From contig NZ_KK088565.1 in the NCBI RefSeq assembly GCF_000600335.2, positions 1-64,000 of the forward strand: DNA of 64,000 nucleotides. Direction: 5' to 3'. Below the pieces are notes generated by a model. The model did not search any database, had not been told where the DNA came from, and saw nothing but the letters and a program-made list of their open reading frames with translations. This stretch comes from Rubellimicrobium mesophilum DSM 19309. GTDB taxonomy: Bacteria > Pseudomonadota > Alphaproteobacteria > Rhodobacterales > Rhodobacteraceae. The translations under genes were made by a program, and so were the position numbers. Shown piece by piece: positions 10,521-20,079 of the stretch. Each line of letters begins with the position of its first letter. Position 1 is the stretch's first letter.

Positions 10521-10994
10521 CTGTGGCTGGGCCGCCCGAGCGCCTGCAGCATCAACGGGTTGCCGATCCGCTCCTGCGGGGCGACGCCGATTGAGTGCGG
10601 ACCTTCTCAGACAATTCGCTATCATCAATCACGAGGAGAGCGTCCTTTTCTCCGACTAGCCGGTCGCCCTAGGCAGCCAGCGCGGCTTCAGAGGCTCGGC
10701 ATTCCAGACCCCGGCCGCCATCAACGATGATCTTAACATCAGACATAAGCACGTGCTTAGGACTATGCCGAAGCCTCCATGGTCGTGCCCAGGTGTCCGG
10801 TCGAAACGGGGGCCAGTTCATTCGAGCACATGCGCCGACCTGTCGGATGCGACAGCAGCGTCTGGGGTGGCTACAGCCAATGCTCGAGATCAACTCGTCC
10901 TGCTGCGTCCTCGACCAACACAGTTGACCCCGCCTCCGTCAGCAGCGGCGTTCCCAGCAGCCTCAATGGTTCTACCGAGACTGCCACAGCAGTG
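10521..10994. other. Intergenic stretch with one perfect palindrome
   Basis: No convincing gene was found. A 25-codon minus-strand frame (about 10674-10742, MSDVKIIVDGGRG) looks protein-like but is too short to identify and may be a relic. TAAGCACGTGCTTA at 10746-10759 is a perfect 14-bp palindrome directly in front of that frame and could be an operator. Confidence 0.4.
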
Positions 10995-12788
10995 CTAGGA
11001 GGCGTCGGCGAAGTCGCCGGCCGCGGCCGGGCTGACCTTCAGGATCTTCGCGGCCAAGAGCCTCTCGCGGGCTTGGACGAACTCGGGCAAGGCCTCGACT
11101 GTCCAAAGCGACTTGTCGGACGGAATGCAGTGTCTATCGAGGAAGTTGGAGTCGCGGCTCTCGATCCAATCCCAGAAGGGCCGATTGCTCTTTTCGATGT
11201 TCTCACGGGCAAGCAAGATCTGGAGATTACCAAGGGTGCCAGCGAAGCTGAAGATCTCTTCGATCCGGTGGTTGGGCAGGCCCATCTTCATCAGAGCCTT
11301 CCGATCCGTCGAGGCTTGAGGAATGATGTGATCGATGTGGTAATCCGCGCCCCAGACCTGATCCTCATAGATCAGGCTCAGAGCAAGGAAGCACCTACGG
11401 TCGCCGTACTTGATATCGAGGACCCGGCCCAGAGTGTCTGGCGTGAAGGTCGCCATTCTATTGCTGCGCCCAAGGGCTGTGACGAGCTGGGCAAGTGGAA
11501 AATCTGTCGAGAGCCTAAGCGCGTCTCGGATTGTCCCGCGGCAGGTCGAAATGGCAAGGTCCGAGGTGCCGCTGAACGCGCCGTTGACCAACGCCCCGAT
11601 TAGAAACTTATGCATCGCCCAGCGGGCCAGCACCTCTGCAGGGGTCGAGCCGTCGAACGAGCGACCACTCTTATGCACGTAGTACGCAATTGGCATGAGA
11701 GCGTTCGTCGACGTGAGGGTCTCCCGATCAATTCCCATCCGGTTCACGATGTTCAGAGTCGCGACGAGGCTCTCCTTGATGCGCCTCCACTCCGCCTCCA
11801 TGAGGGCAAGGTTCTCGTTGGTGAAGTTGTCGACTTTATAAGCCACCTCGAGATCGGTGAGAACCAGCGCGGCCTTCAGGACGAAATCCTTCGTCAGCTT
11901 GTTGGGCCGCGAGAGCTTTTCGTTCAGGAAGTCGACAAAGTCGTAGATGTCCTGTCGCGCGTTTCTCGAGGACCATTTCGAGGTCACCATAGACATGAGA
12001 AGGTCGGATTTCGAGAGTTTCGTACCGGCGTCATTTGCGCGAATGAAAATGTTGAGAACGCGGTCGAGCGACTGATCTTTTTCTACGTAGCAGGAGATAA
12101 TCTCGTCGTGAAAGACTAGGCTCCGAAGCCGCTCTAAGTTGTTCTCGACAGTGCGGCGCTCGCCGCGGGTTATGCCCGCCGGAAGCTTGTCCAAGACGTC
12201 CTTATGTACCCTGTCGAACGCCGCCTCATCCTCGCACTGCATGATACGCGCGAGAGGAAACCAGACGTTCTCGGTCGATTTTCTGGGGTCGTGCTCAGAG
12301 AACTTCAGCCCGTAGGAAACGCCGATATCGCTATCGAGCTCATCTTCGTCGCGCTCCTCAGGAGACTTCATGAGGTCGATATAGAGGAATTGTCGGGACC
12401 AGGCGTCGGGATTGTTCTTGCGCCCATGCTTGGCGCGCACGGTGTAGGATCCCGCAAGGCCGATCAACAAGGAGGTAAGCCGCTGCTGGCCGTCAAGAAC
12501 GAGCTTCACGCGCCGCCCATTGAGCGCAACGGGCTGATTGTGAACGTCGCCTGATTTGAAGTTTTCGATGAACCTGTAGGTTTGCCAGCTATCGACTTTC
12601 TCCGGATCGACCTCCCACAGCAGGAATGAGCTGATGGGAAATCCTTTGAGCAGTGAGTCGAAGAGGCGCACAACCTGATCGGGCTCCCACACATAGGGTC
12701 GCTGGATCGAGGGGAGAAACCAGTCGGTGTTGATGGAGGAGAGGGCTTTATGGATCGTCGTGGCGCTGTAACTCAACTCGTCCTCCAC
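10995..12788 (-). CDS. GmrSD-like DUF262/DUF1524 restriction endonuclease
   Basis: This 597-residue single-chain protein resembles GmrSD and BREX-associated BrxU, type IV enzymes that cleave modified DNA using NTP. The N-terminal DUF262 domain has IQRPYVWEPDQVVRLFDSLL and the signature LVLDGQQRLTSL near residue 100. The C-terminal DUF1524 HNH nuclease shows YHIDHIIPQAS near residue 480 and LGNLQILLARENIEKSNR. The start is GTG at 12788. It is convergent with the BREX operon; such enzymes often accompany BREX and attack phages with modified DNA. Substrate is inferred only. Confidence 0.85.
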   Translation of the reverse strand: MEDELSYSATTIHKALSSINTDWFLPSIQRPYVWEPDQVVRLFDSLLKGFPISSFLLWEVDPEKVDSWQTYRFIENFKSGDVHNQPVALNGRRVKLVLDGQQRLTSLLIGLAGSYTVRAKHGRKNNPDAWSRQFLYIDLMKSPEERDEDELDSDIGVSYGLKFSEHDPRKSTENVWFPLARIMQCEDEAAFDRVHKDVLDKLPAGITRGERRTVENNLERLRSLVFHDEIISCYVEKDQSLDRVLNIFIRANDAGTKLSKSDLLMSMVTSKWSSRNARQDIYDFVDFLNEKLSRPNKLTKDFVLKAALVLTDLEVAYKVDNFTNENLALMEAEWRRIKESLVATLNIVNRMGIDRETLTSTNALMPIAYYVHKSGRSFDGSTPAEVLARWAMHKFLIGALVNGAFSGTSDLAISTCRGTIRDALRLSTDFPLAQLVTALGRSNRMATFTPDTLGRVLDIKYGDRRCFLALSLIYEDQVWGADYHIDHIIPQASTDRKALMKMGLPNHRIEEIFSFAGTLGNLQILLARENIEKSNRPFWDWIESRDSNFLDRHCIPSDKSLWTVEALPEFVQARERLLAAKILKVSPAAAGDFADAS

Positions 12789-13012
12789 TTTAGGCGAGAG
12801 ACTACCAGTCCGCTGTTCACCCGCAAGGGTTAGAGCGGCGTGTCCGTGCGCTTTGAGGGATAGGACAAGCCGCTGTGTGTCGGCTATGCATTGGGCCTTT
12901 ACTCCGTCGGCTTTCCCGTTCCGTGAGGACCCAAGTCCTTCCGCACGTTGCTAGAACGGTATCCCTGCCAGCCATCTAAGAAAGTGGAGCCCCGATGGGG
13001 CTGACTGCCTCC

Positions 13013-13500
13013 TCAAAGTGCGGGCTCGTGGGCGCGGGCGAGCTCGGACGGGATCGTGTCCAGCCCGATGAGGAAGGGATGACGTCCCGCCGCGAGGTTC
13101 GCCTCGACCTGTCTCCAGAAGCCTGCGGTGTCTAGGTAGGGCATAATCGCCGGGAGACGGTCGTCTGGGTCCTGTCCCTGGGCCGCGCTGGCGGCCAGCA
13201 ACGCCCCTTCCAGCGTCCCGGCGGGCCAGTAGGCGGTCCTGTTCGCAGCGTAGTCGAGGAGTTGGCCCACAATCTCGCGCCGCAGTCGGGAGTCGGTTCC
13301 CCCATTTTCACCTCGAGTAGCACGGGCACCACGCCGCAAGTCACGAACAGGTGGTCGATGGCCCAGCGGGCGGGCGCACCGTCCGCATCGCGGATGCGGG
13401 GCTCGCGGGCGATGAACAGGAACTCGCTCTCTTCGGGTAGGGCGGTAGGGGACGTAGAGAGGAGGCGTCTGTCTCGTCCTCGGCGCAGATCGGTCAGGTG
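13013..13500 (-). pseudogene. Broken PD-(D/E)XK-type nuclease fragment
   Basis: Two frames together read ARWAIDHLFVTCGVVPVLLEVK and GTDSRLRREIVGQLLDYAAN with YWPAGTLEG, a pattern of nuclease-like proteins with D...EVK active-site residues. The frames join if one A is restored in the A4 run (plus-strand TTTT at 13305-13308), giving LLEVKNGGTDSRLRR. The frame has no start codon on its 5' side, where it abuts the stop of the HNH gene, and it ends early at 13013. It therefore looks truncated at both ends as well as frameshifted. Confidence 0.6.
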
Positions 13501-13506
13501 CTCATC

Positions 13507-15297
13507 TCACTCCCGCATTCCCGGGCGGGGCATCGGCTCCGTCAGGCCCCGAGCCGCCGCCCTGGGCAACGCTAGGGCATTACGCGGCCTTAATGGGGGA
13601 GACGAGCTTTCTTCGCCAGGTGGAAGGGGGTTCTGCGCCTGCCGCGTTGCAGGGTCGGCAGCGTCTGTGTCTTCGGCGGCGGAGGCGAAGTAGGTCGCGG
13701 GTCCCTGAAGCCACCGGCTGTCGATCCGACCTCCGAGGAGCGTGGCGATTGCCGCGGCTTCGGCAGGTCCGCTCGCCTGCGTGCCGGCGGCCACAATCCC
13801 GTCCCGGATGATGAGCTGACGCGTCTCGTAGAGGTGGTCGCAGCCGAAGACGCAAAGGGGGAAGACAATGTCGGGGTCGCGCCGCTCCTCCTCGGAGCAG
13901 TCCTTCCGCTTCTTCTTGTGCGCCGCCACGAGGGCGCTCACGCCAAAATTCCTCTGGCATATCGCACAAAGGCCATGGGTGTCCTGATCGAACAGGAGGG
14001 CGGCAAGCCTGGACTGCTCCTTGCGGTAGCGGGCAGATGTGCTTCCGTCGGTTTCACCGAGTTCTGCGAGGGCCTTGCGCAGGGCCGCCCGTCGAAGATC
14101 GGCAGGCGACGGCGCTTCCGCGTCCGCCGCGGCGGGGGACCGTAGCTGCTGCCAGCTTTTCTGGGCGTCGGTGATGAAGTGGTAGGTGGCCAGCTTCTCG
14201 CCCTCGGACCTGTCCACGAAGACGAGGGGCGAATGATAGAAGTACCGCCCCGCCATCGCGTCCTGTAGCGCAGTTCTAGCCATCATCTCCCTGGTGAGCG
14301 CGGGGCCCCTGGCGCCCGGGCTCTTCAGGAGGATGTCCCTGAGGATCCTCTCCTCCCGGGTCAGGAGGTCGGTCGTGCCGAGATAGGCGACCTCCGGCCC
14401 CTCACGCCGGAAGTTCGGCCCGGACAGGATCCAGCGCAGGACGATGTCCTGGTCGGGGTAGCGATACCTAGGCCTTTCGTCGGCGAGCGCGTTGACGAGC
14501 AGGGTCGACAGGAGCCTGGCGTCGCAGAGGGAGACCGCCGCGAAGGCCTTGGCCGTGGCGTTGGCAAGGCGGTTGCGCCACCCGTCGAAGGTGAACCAGA
14601 ACTCGTCCCCCCGTTCGCAGATCCAGACGTCTGGGTCGTGACGGATGACGTGCTTCAGGACCTCTGCCGTGATGTCCGGGTGATCCGCGGCGTGCTTGGC
14701 GGGAACCGTGCGGATCTCGCCTATCCCGGAGTTCCCGGCCACCTTGCGCGCATCATCGAGGTATTTCGCCAGCGCCTTGTGGGCGTCCTTGTGGAGGACG
14801 AAGCGAGTCTCGGCGCGGACGTAGCTTTCTCGTGTCGCGGGCGACAGGTTCGGCAGGGTCCAGACATGGTCCCGCGCCAGGGACTGGGTCTTGAGGTAGT
14901 CGAGAAGGAGCCCCGCGGTCTGCGGGAGCCCGGTGATGCCCTGGGCCTCGATCTCGGCCAGGAGATCGGTCTCGAGCCAGAACGTCCGCGAGGTGACGAT
15001 CGCGGCGACGCGGCTCGGGCCCGCGAGAGGGCCGGCCTTCACGCGGTCGAAGTAGTAGTTCTTCTCGGCCGCCGAGACCGCCTGCTTGTTCTTCATGCCA
15101 TAGATCGGCAGCAGGTCCTCCTGGGTCGGCCAGACCAGGCTTCCGAAGCCGAAATGGTCGAGGATCATGGCCGTGTTGCGGGCCACGATCCCAGGATCCC
15201 GCTTCGGGGCCTTCCGGAGTTCGCCGTTCAGCTTGGGGGCCAGCGAAAGAGGAGTAGGGTTCTCGAGAAACTCGCGAAGCTCGTCAGACAGATTCAA
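13507..15297 (-). CDS. HNH nuclease-like protein with sigma-region-4-like N-terminus
   Basis: This 596-residue protein starts at TTG 15297, preceded by GGAG about nine bases upstream. Residues near 35-80 (RNTAMILDHFGFG, then PTQEDLLPIYGMKNKQAVSAAEKN) resemble a sigma-70 region-4 helix-turn-helix. A central part near 205-290 looks like a winged helix. The C-terminal third has an HNH/Zn-ribbon-like core: LCAICQRNFGVSALVAAHKKKRKDC, then FPLCVFGCDHLYETRQL. The last roughly 60 residues are Pro/Arg-rich and may be run-on. Function is unknown; a DNA-binding nuclease is the inference. Confidence 0.6.
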   Translation of the reverse strand: MNLSDELREFLENPTPLSLAPKLNGELRKAPKRDPGIVARNTAMILDHFGFGSLVWPTQEDLLPIYGMKNKQAVSAAEKNYYFDRVKAGPLAGPSRVAAIVTSRTFWLETDLLAEIEAQGITGLPQTAGLLLDYLKTQSLARDHVWTLPNLSPATRESYVRAETRFVLHKDAHKALAKYLDDARKVAGNSGIGEIRTVPAKHAADHPDITAEVLKHVIRHDPDVWICERGDEFWFTFDGWRNRLANATAKAFAAVSLCDARLLSTLLVNALADERPRYRYPDQDIVLRWILSGPNFRREGPEVAYLGTTDLLTREERILRDILLKSPGARGPALTREMMARTALQDAMAGRYFYHSPLVFVDRSEGEKLATYHFITDAQKSWQQLRSPAAADAEAPSPADLRRAALRKALAELGETDGSTSARYRKEQSRLAALLFDQDTHGLCAICQRNFGVSALVAAHKKKRKDCSEEERRDPDIVFPLCVFGCDHLYETRQLIIRDGIVAAGTQASGPAEAAAIATLLGGRIDSRWLQGPATYFASAAEDTDAADPATRQAQNPLPPGEESSSPPLRPRNALALPRAAARGLTEPMPRPGMRE

Positions 15298-15757
15298 AGG
15301 TAGTCGCTCCTCTCAGGGCGATCAGGGTGGGTAAGCAGTGTGCGTCCCGATTGCTCGAACCCTGCCGAGGCAAACTGTCGGAGCGATGCGGACTGGTCGT
15401 CAAGGTTACTTCCGCACTCGACGGAAGCCCTGCGGTTTCGGATCGCCTTCGGTCGGGCGGACCCACGGAATCTTAGTGTTTCGCCGGCCCAATGTTGGCT
15501 ACGTCATCGAGGCATCACCAGTGTTCCTTCGGGCGCGCCTCGTCCCGCGGCAGTGATCCATGAGTCCGTTCAGGAATGCTTTGGTTCCAACGCTCCAACC
15601 TCGAACGCGCGAGCCTACTCCGCTGCCTGTTGCCGGCTATCCACGGGTGTCAGTTTCTCAATTGTTTCCATCGAGCTGCCTTCTCAGGCCAAGTCTGGAG
15701 AGCGAAAGTCCGCTTGGACCGGCGCGCCAAGCGCCAGGCGGTCGCGCGGGGTGACGA
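15298..15757. other. Divergent intergenic region (460 bp)
   Basis: The region lies between two divergently transcribed nuclease-like genes, so it should hold both promoters. No convincing gene, strong promoter consensus or repeat was recognised. Confidence 0.5.
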
Positions 15758-16669
15758 GTGCTTCAGGCGGTGCTGGGGGGAAAGACCTCCTTTGACAAAG
15801 GGTCCGAGGACATCCTGACGGCGATGGTCTCAGGCGGCTGGCTATCTCGACGGGCCTGCCTGTGGTCCGCCTGCGGCGATCCAGCCCGGCCCCGCCAGAT
15901 CCTTCCCGAGCGGACCATGGTGCGGCTCACCGGCATCGAGTTCTGGCCCAAGTGGCCGGGGGCGGCACCCCTCTTGGGCGGGACCTATGTCGAGCCCGAC
16001 GTCGTCCTTCGCTTTGAGGTCGGCGAGCCGGCCGAGCCCTACACCATCATCGTCGAGGCCAAGTACGAGAGGGGCGGCGAGGGCGGGCAGTACGGCGAGC
16101 AGTGGGCGCGGGAGTGGATCGCCTGCGGGGCCGAGCCCGACGAGGCCTCGCGGCATCGCGTCCTTCTTGCGGTCGGCGGACTCCTCGGGAGCCGGGAGGT
16201 CACGGTTGACCGCCTGACGCCAGCGATCGGGCGCATGAAGCAGACGCTGGGGGTTCCGGGTGATGAGGAGATCCTGACCTGTGCGGCCGGCTGGGCCGAC
16301 ATCCTGGCGGTCGTCGCGGAGGACGCGAGAACCGAGGCCGATTTGGGCCGGCGTCTCGTGCTGGAGGATATCGTCGAAGGGCTGGGCCTGCACGGCTATC
16401 TCAGGCTCCTGATGTTCGACGACCTCCTGCCGCTGTTCGAAGCTCTTAACGGCGACTTTGAGCGGTCCCTCAGGGCCATTGGACGCCTTGACGGCGCCGG
16501 TGCGGCCATGCCGGCCGGACCGCCTGACCTGCCGACGCTCGGTCCGCCCGCCAGCATGATGAGCTTTTCCGGACTCGACCGCCTGCTGCCGCTGACGGCC
16601 GGTCCGGGCGACTTTCCCCGATTGGAGACCTCTTCATGCCTGCCGATCCCAGACGTACCGCAGCCATAG
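15758..16669 (+). CDS. PD-(D/E)XK nuclease-like protein
   Basis: This 303-residue protein starts at GTG 15758. The N-terminal GGKTSFDKGSEDILTAMV precedes a probable PD-(D/E)XK core, with EPDVVLRF as the metal-binding aspartate strand and YTIIVEAKYERG as the E-x-K strand (residues about 80-110). A variable C-terminal half follows. Its 3' end overlaps the next gene by 34 bp, indicating co-transcription. It is divergent from the HNH protein and could belong to the same module. No specific restriction family was recognised. Confidence 0.6.
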   Translation: MLQAVLGGKTSFDKGSEDILTAMVSGGWLSRRACLWSACGDPARPRQILPERTMVRLTGIEFWPKWPGAAPLLGGTYVEPDVVLRFEVGEPAEPYTIIVEAKYERGGEGGQYGEQWAREWIACGAEPDEASRHRVLLAVGGLLGSREVTVDRLTPAIGRMKQTLGVPGDEEILTCAAGWADILAVVAEDARTEADLGRRLVLEDIVEGLGLHGYLRLLMFDDLLPLFEALNGDFERSLRAIGRLDGAGAAMPAGPPDLPTLGPPASMMSFSGLDRLLPLTAGPGDFPRLETSSCLPIPDVPQP

Positions 16670-17262
16670 CCGATGTGCGGCGCGCCTATCGCCTGCTCTG
16701 GGCCTACCAGCGCCAGATTCTCGATACGATCAAGATCATTGAGGGGGCATTCCCGAACCACGGTTTCGAGTGGTGGAACAACCGACTCTACAATCTCCCG
16801 ACCCGTGGCCGGAATCCGGCACGGCACTGGGCCTGGGATCTCCTCCCGTTCTACAATATATCTGCTTTCTATCTCCCGGCCGGGCCCGCCCCTAGGGTGC
16901 CAGCGCCTGAGCAATGGATGCTTCAGATCCGCATCATCTCGGATGACGCCTACGAGAGTTATGAGGGGAAAGGCGAACGGGACGCGCGGGGCTTTGCGGA
17001 TGCGGCCGGGTCGCGTTCGAGTCTTGCCTTGCTCGGGTGGAAATGCACCGGCCAATACGATGGGCCCTGGATCGACGGCCTCTGGAACCATGCCGAGTAT
17101 CCTGACGGCGACGGCAAGGCCTCCGTGCAGTCCGACCCGCCAGTTTCGGTAGTCCGAAAGACCTTCGACATCGCGGACTTGGGCACGCGCGAGGAGGTCG
17201 AGCGGGCCGTCGAGGCGTTCAAGGGAGTGCTCCGCAGGGAACTGGGGCTGATCGTGCCCTGA
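16636..17262 (+). CDS. Conserved hypothetical protein, 208 aa
   Basis: The family was not recognised. The protein is soluble-looking and rich in aromatic residues (FEWWNNRLYNLP, HWAWDLLPFYNISAFYLP). It starts at ATG 16636 inside the end of the upstream nuclease-like gene. A relic of its C-terminus occurs at 10448-10520, so the family exists in at least two copies near this locus. The combination suggests it is the partner of the PD-(D/E)XK protein. Confidence 0.6.
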   Translation: MPADPRRTAAIADVRRAYRLLWAYQRQILDTIKIIEGAFPNHGFEWWNNRLYNLPTRGRNPARHWAWDLLPFYNISAFYLPAGPAPRVPAPEQWMLQIRIISDDAYESYEGKGERDARGFADAAGSRSSLALLGWKCTGQYDGPWIDGLWNHAEYPDGDGKASVQSDPPVSVVRKTFDIADLGTREEVERAVEAFKGVLRRELGLIVP

Positions 17263-17319
17263 TTGACGCCGGAGGGCCACGATATGGAAAAAGCCCTCGG
17301 TTGAAGGGCGCCGGGAAGA

Positions 17320-17339
17320 GGGGTGGCTTGCGCCACCCC
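17320..17339. terminator. Hairpin between convergent genes
   Basis: GGGGTGGC and GCCACCCC form a perfect 8-bp stem with a 4-nt loop, 58 bp after the stop at 17262 and 31 bp after the stop of the opposing small gene. There is no T-run on either side, so termination strength is uncertain. Confidence 0.5.
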
Positions 17340-17369
17340 CGGGTACCCGATCCTTCACGGGCACCGGCG

Positions 17370-17546
17370 TCAGGTCAGGCGTCGTCGCATCTCGCGCACG
17401 ACGCTTTCGCGGACGCGGAGCTGACTTTCGATCATCTCCCGGCCGGACGCTCTGCGATAGGCCTCTGCCAGAACCTGTTCCGCGGTGCGGATGACGCGGG
17501 CGAGCTTGTCCTCTCCGCGGCGGTCTTCCGTCTTTTGATGCTTCAT
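17370..17546 (-). CDS. Small hypothetical helical protein, 58 aa
   Basis: The protein is charged and predicted helical (KLARVIRTAEQVLAEAYRRAS, then EMIESQLRVRESVVREMRRR) and starts at ATG 17546. A longer start at 17600 adds a non-conserved-looking leader and is not preferred. No family was recognised. The composition would suit a small DNA-binding or antitoxin-like protein, but nothing in the sequence proves it. Confidence 0.4.
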   Translation of the reverse strand: MKHQKTEDRRGEDKLARVIRTAEQVLAEAYRRASGREMIESQLRVRESVVREMRRRLT

Positions 17547-17737
17547 GCCTCGAGCCTCCATGCATAACGGCTCGCCGGAATGGCGAGCGCACATCTGCAT
17601 CGGGAGGTACGGGAGAGACTCACGTCATGGGGCGGCGAGTATCATACCCGCGCTTCCGGTTCAAACCTTTGTTGCGTCACAGCTCCCTGTCGGGCCGGGG
17701 GGCAGGGCCGAACGGAAGCGCCAAGGCGTTCCAGGTG

Positions 17738-19789
17738 TCATGAGGGCCCCCGGAGGCAGAAGCCTACGGGCTCGCTCCCCGCACCGGGCTTGGCAGCTTG
17801 CTCGCGGGCGAGCTCCGCCACGATCCGCTCGGGGTCCGTAAGGCCCATGAGGCTCGCCCGTCGATGCGCCGCTACGTAGTCTCCGGGCGTGAGGAGGTCG
17901 AGCGCGGCGAGGCCGACCGGCGCCGGAACGCCGAAAAAGTGCAGGAAGGCCGCCCGCGACTGCGCCGGTTCGAGCGGGCGGAAGCCGACCTTGAAAGTGA
18001 AGCGGCGCAGCGAGGCCGGGTCGAGCCTGTCGGCGAGGTTGGTCGTGCAGGCGAAGGGCAGGGGATGGTCCTCCATCCAGGTCAGCATTTCGTTCACCTG
18101 GCTCACCTCCCAGGTGTGTCGCGCGCCTTCGCGGCTGGCGAGAAAGCTGTCCGCTTCGTCGAAGACGAGAAAGGCCTGCGACTCGCGCGCCGCGGCGAAG
18201 GCGCGGGCGATCAGCCGCTCGGTCATGCCGACATAGGGCGAGATGAGGTCGGAGGCGCGCCTTTGGATCACTTCCAAGCCCATGGCATCGGCGAGCCGAC
18301 GGGCGAATGCGCTCTTGCCGGTGCCGGGCGCGCCGGTGAAGAGGAACGAAACACGGCGGGCTGCCCCGGGCTCGCTCAGGCGTCTGACCAGCTCGGCCAC
18401 ATCGACATCGGCGCTAACGAGGTCGTCCCGCAGCGCAGCGGGCGCGACTGCGATCGGCGGCAACGTGCGGCCGCCGTTCATGGCACGCGCCCCCGCCGCA
18501 GCGATCCGGTCGAGGTCCTGAAGGCTTCCCCCCGAGAGCCGGGCTCCCCGGAGAGCCGAGGCGATAATGGCTGGCGGCGTCTCATGCCGCTGCGCGAGGC
18601 GGCGGGCCTCCTCGGGCGTCAGCGCGACGCCCTCGCGCAGCGCCAGCCGCGACCAGACGGCCGCGCGCACGGCCGGGCTCGGGCGCCGGATCTCTGCAGC
18701 AAGCGTCATCCGCCGCATCACCGCCGGGTCGACCCGTTCCACATCGTTGGCGGTCCAAAGTGTGGGCACGGGCGTGGTCTCGAGGATGCGATGGAGGTAG
18801 ACCCGCGACGTGGCCGAGCGCTGGCCCCAGAGGCCGGCCAGAGCATGGGGCAGGAGGTCGTCCATCTCGTCGAACAGGATGAGCGCATCCTTGGCCCCGC
18901 CCACGAAGCGCTGCCCTAGGCGCAGCGACGAGAGCCGTTCGCTTGCGGAGGGGCTGTCGCCGTCGTCGTCGGCCTCGCCCACCGCGAGGAGCCTGAGCCC
19001 GAGTTCGGCCGATAGGGCCTTGCAGAGCTCGGTCTTGCCGGTGCCGGGCTCGCCGTAGAGGAGGATGTTGACACCCTGGGCCCGCTCCGCGACAGCGCCC
19101 CGGAGGAGGCGCGCAATCTGGTCCCGGGTTTCGGCGACATGGTCGAAGTCGGACCAGAGCGTCTCGGGCGCGGGCGGCGTGTCGAACAAGCGGCCGAGCA
19201 GGTCCTCGACGTTTTCGATTCGCTCGTCGAGACGGACGCGCAGACGTTGGGAGAGGCCGTAGCCCTTGCCCCACCCGTGCCGCCGTCCCTGCTCCTCGGA
19301 CAACACGAGGCCACTGTCGATAAGTCGGCCCCGCGAGGCGAGGGCCTGTCGGATGGCGGCTAGAGGGCGGCCCGTCATGGCCGCTAACGCCTCCTCGCCC
19401 CTCATGCCGGCGCTGTCGGTCAGGGCCTCGAAAAGACGGCCCAGGGGCTCGCCCCGCTCGGCCCGCGCGATGACGACGAGGCAATCGCGCTCGATGGGAT
19501 CGAGTCCGAGCCAGTCGGCAAGGAGATCGAGGTTGCGCGCAACATCATCGGGCCGAGAGCGCATGTAGGTCCGAAGGCCGGCCTCGATGGCGGCGACAAG
19601 GCCGGCACGGTTCGGCACGGGTGTCTGCAGCCGCCGTCCCCGCGGGCCCTCGTGCTCCCAGCCGAGCTCCAGCTCGCAATTCTCGGCCCATTCCGACAGC
19701 TCCCGGAGCGCCCGGCCGCTGCGGGGGAGTACGCGCGCGAGGCGCAGGGCAGATACGAGAACAAGGCGAACAGCGTATCGACCGGACAT
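17738..19789 (-). CDS. Tandem AAA+ ATPase
   Basis: This 683-residue protein has two AAA+ modules. The first has GEPGTGKTELCKAL (Walker A) with LILFDEMDDLL and an arginine pair in DPAVMRRMTL; the second has GAPGTGKSAFARRL with AFLVFDEADSFL. The N-terminal part (WAENCELELGW, DPIERDCLVVIARAERGE) is helical. The frame is open to 20077, but ATG 19789 has GGAG six bases upstream and leaves 290 bp for divergent promoters, so it was chosen; ATG 20035 is the alternative. Duplicated CDC48/ClpX-like architecture implies an unfolding or remodelling motor. It is divergent from the nuclease-MBL-phosphoesterase-vWA operon. Confidence 0.85.
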   Translation of the reverse strand: MSGRYAVRLVLVSALRLARVLPRSGRALRELSEWAENCELELGWEHEGPRGRRLQTPVPNRAGLVAAIEAGLRTYMRSRPDDVARNLDLLADWLGLDPIERDCLVVIARAERGEPLGRLFEALTDSAGMRGEEALAAMTGRPLAAIRQALASRGRLIDSGLVLSEEQGRRHGWGKGYGLSQRLRVRLDERIENVEDLLGRLFDTPPAPETLWSDFDHVAETRDQIARLLRGAVAERAQGVNILLYGEPGTGKTELCKALSAELGLRLLAVGEADDDGDSPSASERLSSLRLGQRFVGGAKDALILFDEMDDLLPHALAGLWGQRSATSRVYLHRILETTPVPTLWTANDVERVDPAVMRRMTLAAEIRRPSPAVRAAVWSRLALREGVALTPEEARRLAQRHETPPAIIASALRGARLSGGSLQDLDRIAAAGARAMNGGRTLPPIAVAPAALRDDLVSADVDVAELVRRLSEPGAARRVSFLFTGAPGTGKSAFARRLADAMGLEVIQRRASDLISPYVGMTERLIARAFAAARESQAFLVFDEADSFLASREGARHTWEVSQVNEMLTWMEDHPLPFACTTNLADRLDPASLRRFTFKVGFRPLEPAQSRAAFLHFFGVPAPVGLAALDLLTPGDYVAAHRRASLMGLTDPERIVAELAREQAAKPGAGSEPVGFCLRGPS

Positions 19790-20079
19790 CCAGAACTCCG
19801 TGGCGGTTGTTCGGTCCAGATACTGGCGCGGTGTGACAGGATCGGTCGCAGGGCCCACACCGGCACATTGCAAGTCAGCGGTTTCGGGCGCCGTATAGGG
19901 AGCAGGAATCCGAGCCACAGAGTCAGCCGGCTTCGGCAGCACGCCGCGCCACGATTTCGCCTTAAGGGCGTGGTGCCTGTCCCTGTCGAGACTGACTGCG
20001 GCCCAGACGGCCGCAGCCTTGGCCTTGTTGTCCATCCCTGCGCCCGTGCTGGCGCTGCCGTTCTTTGTAAGGAGCACCT

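Noticed and set aside
18582-19484. Second minus-strand frame of 300 codons inside the AAA+ gene
   Set aside because: Same-strand shifted frame with Arg/Pro/Gly-rich sequence; the AAA+ Walker motifs lie in the other frame.
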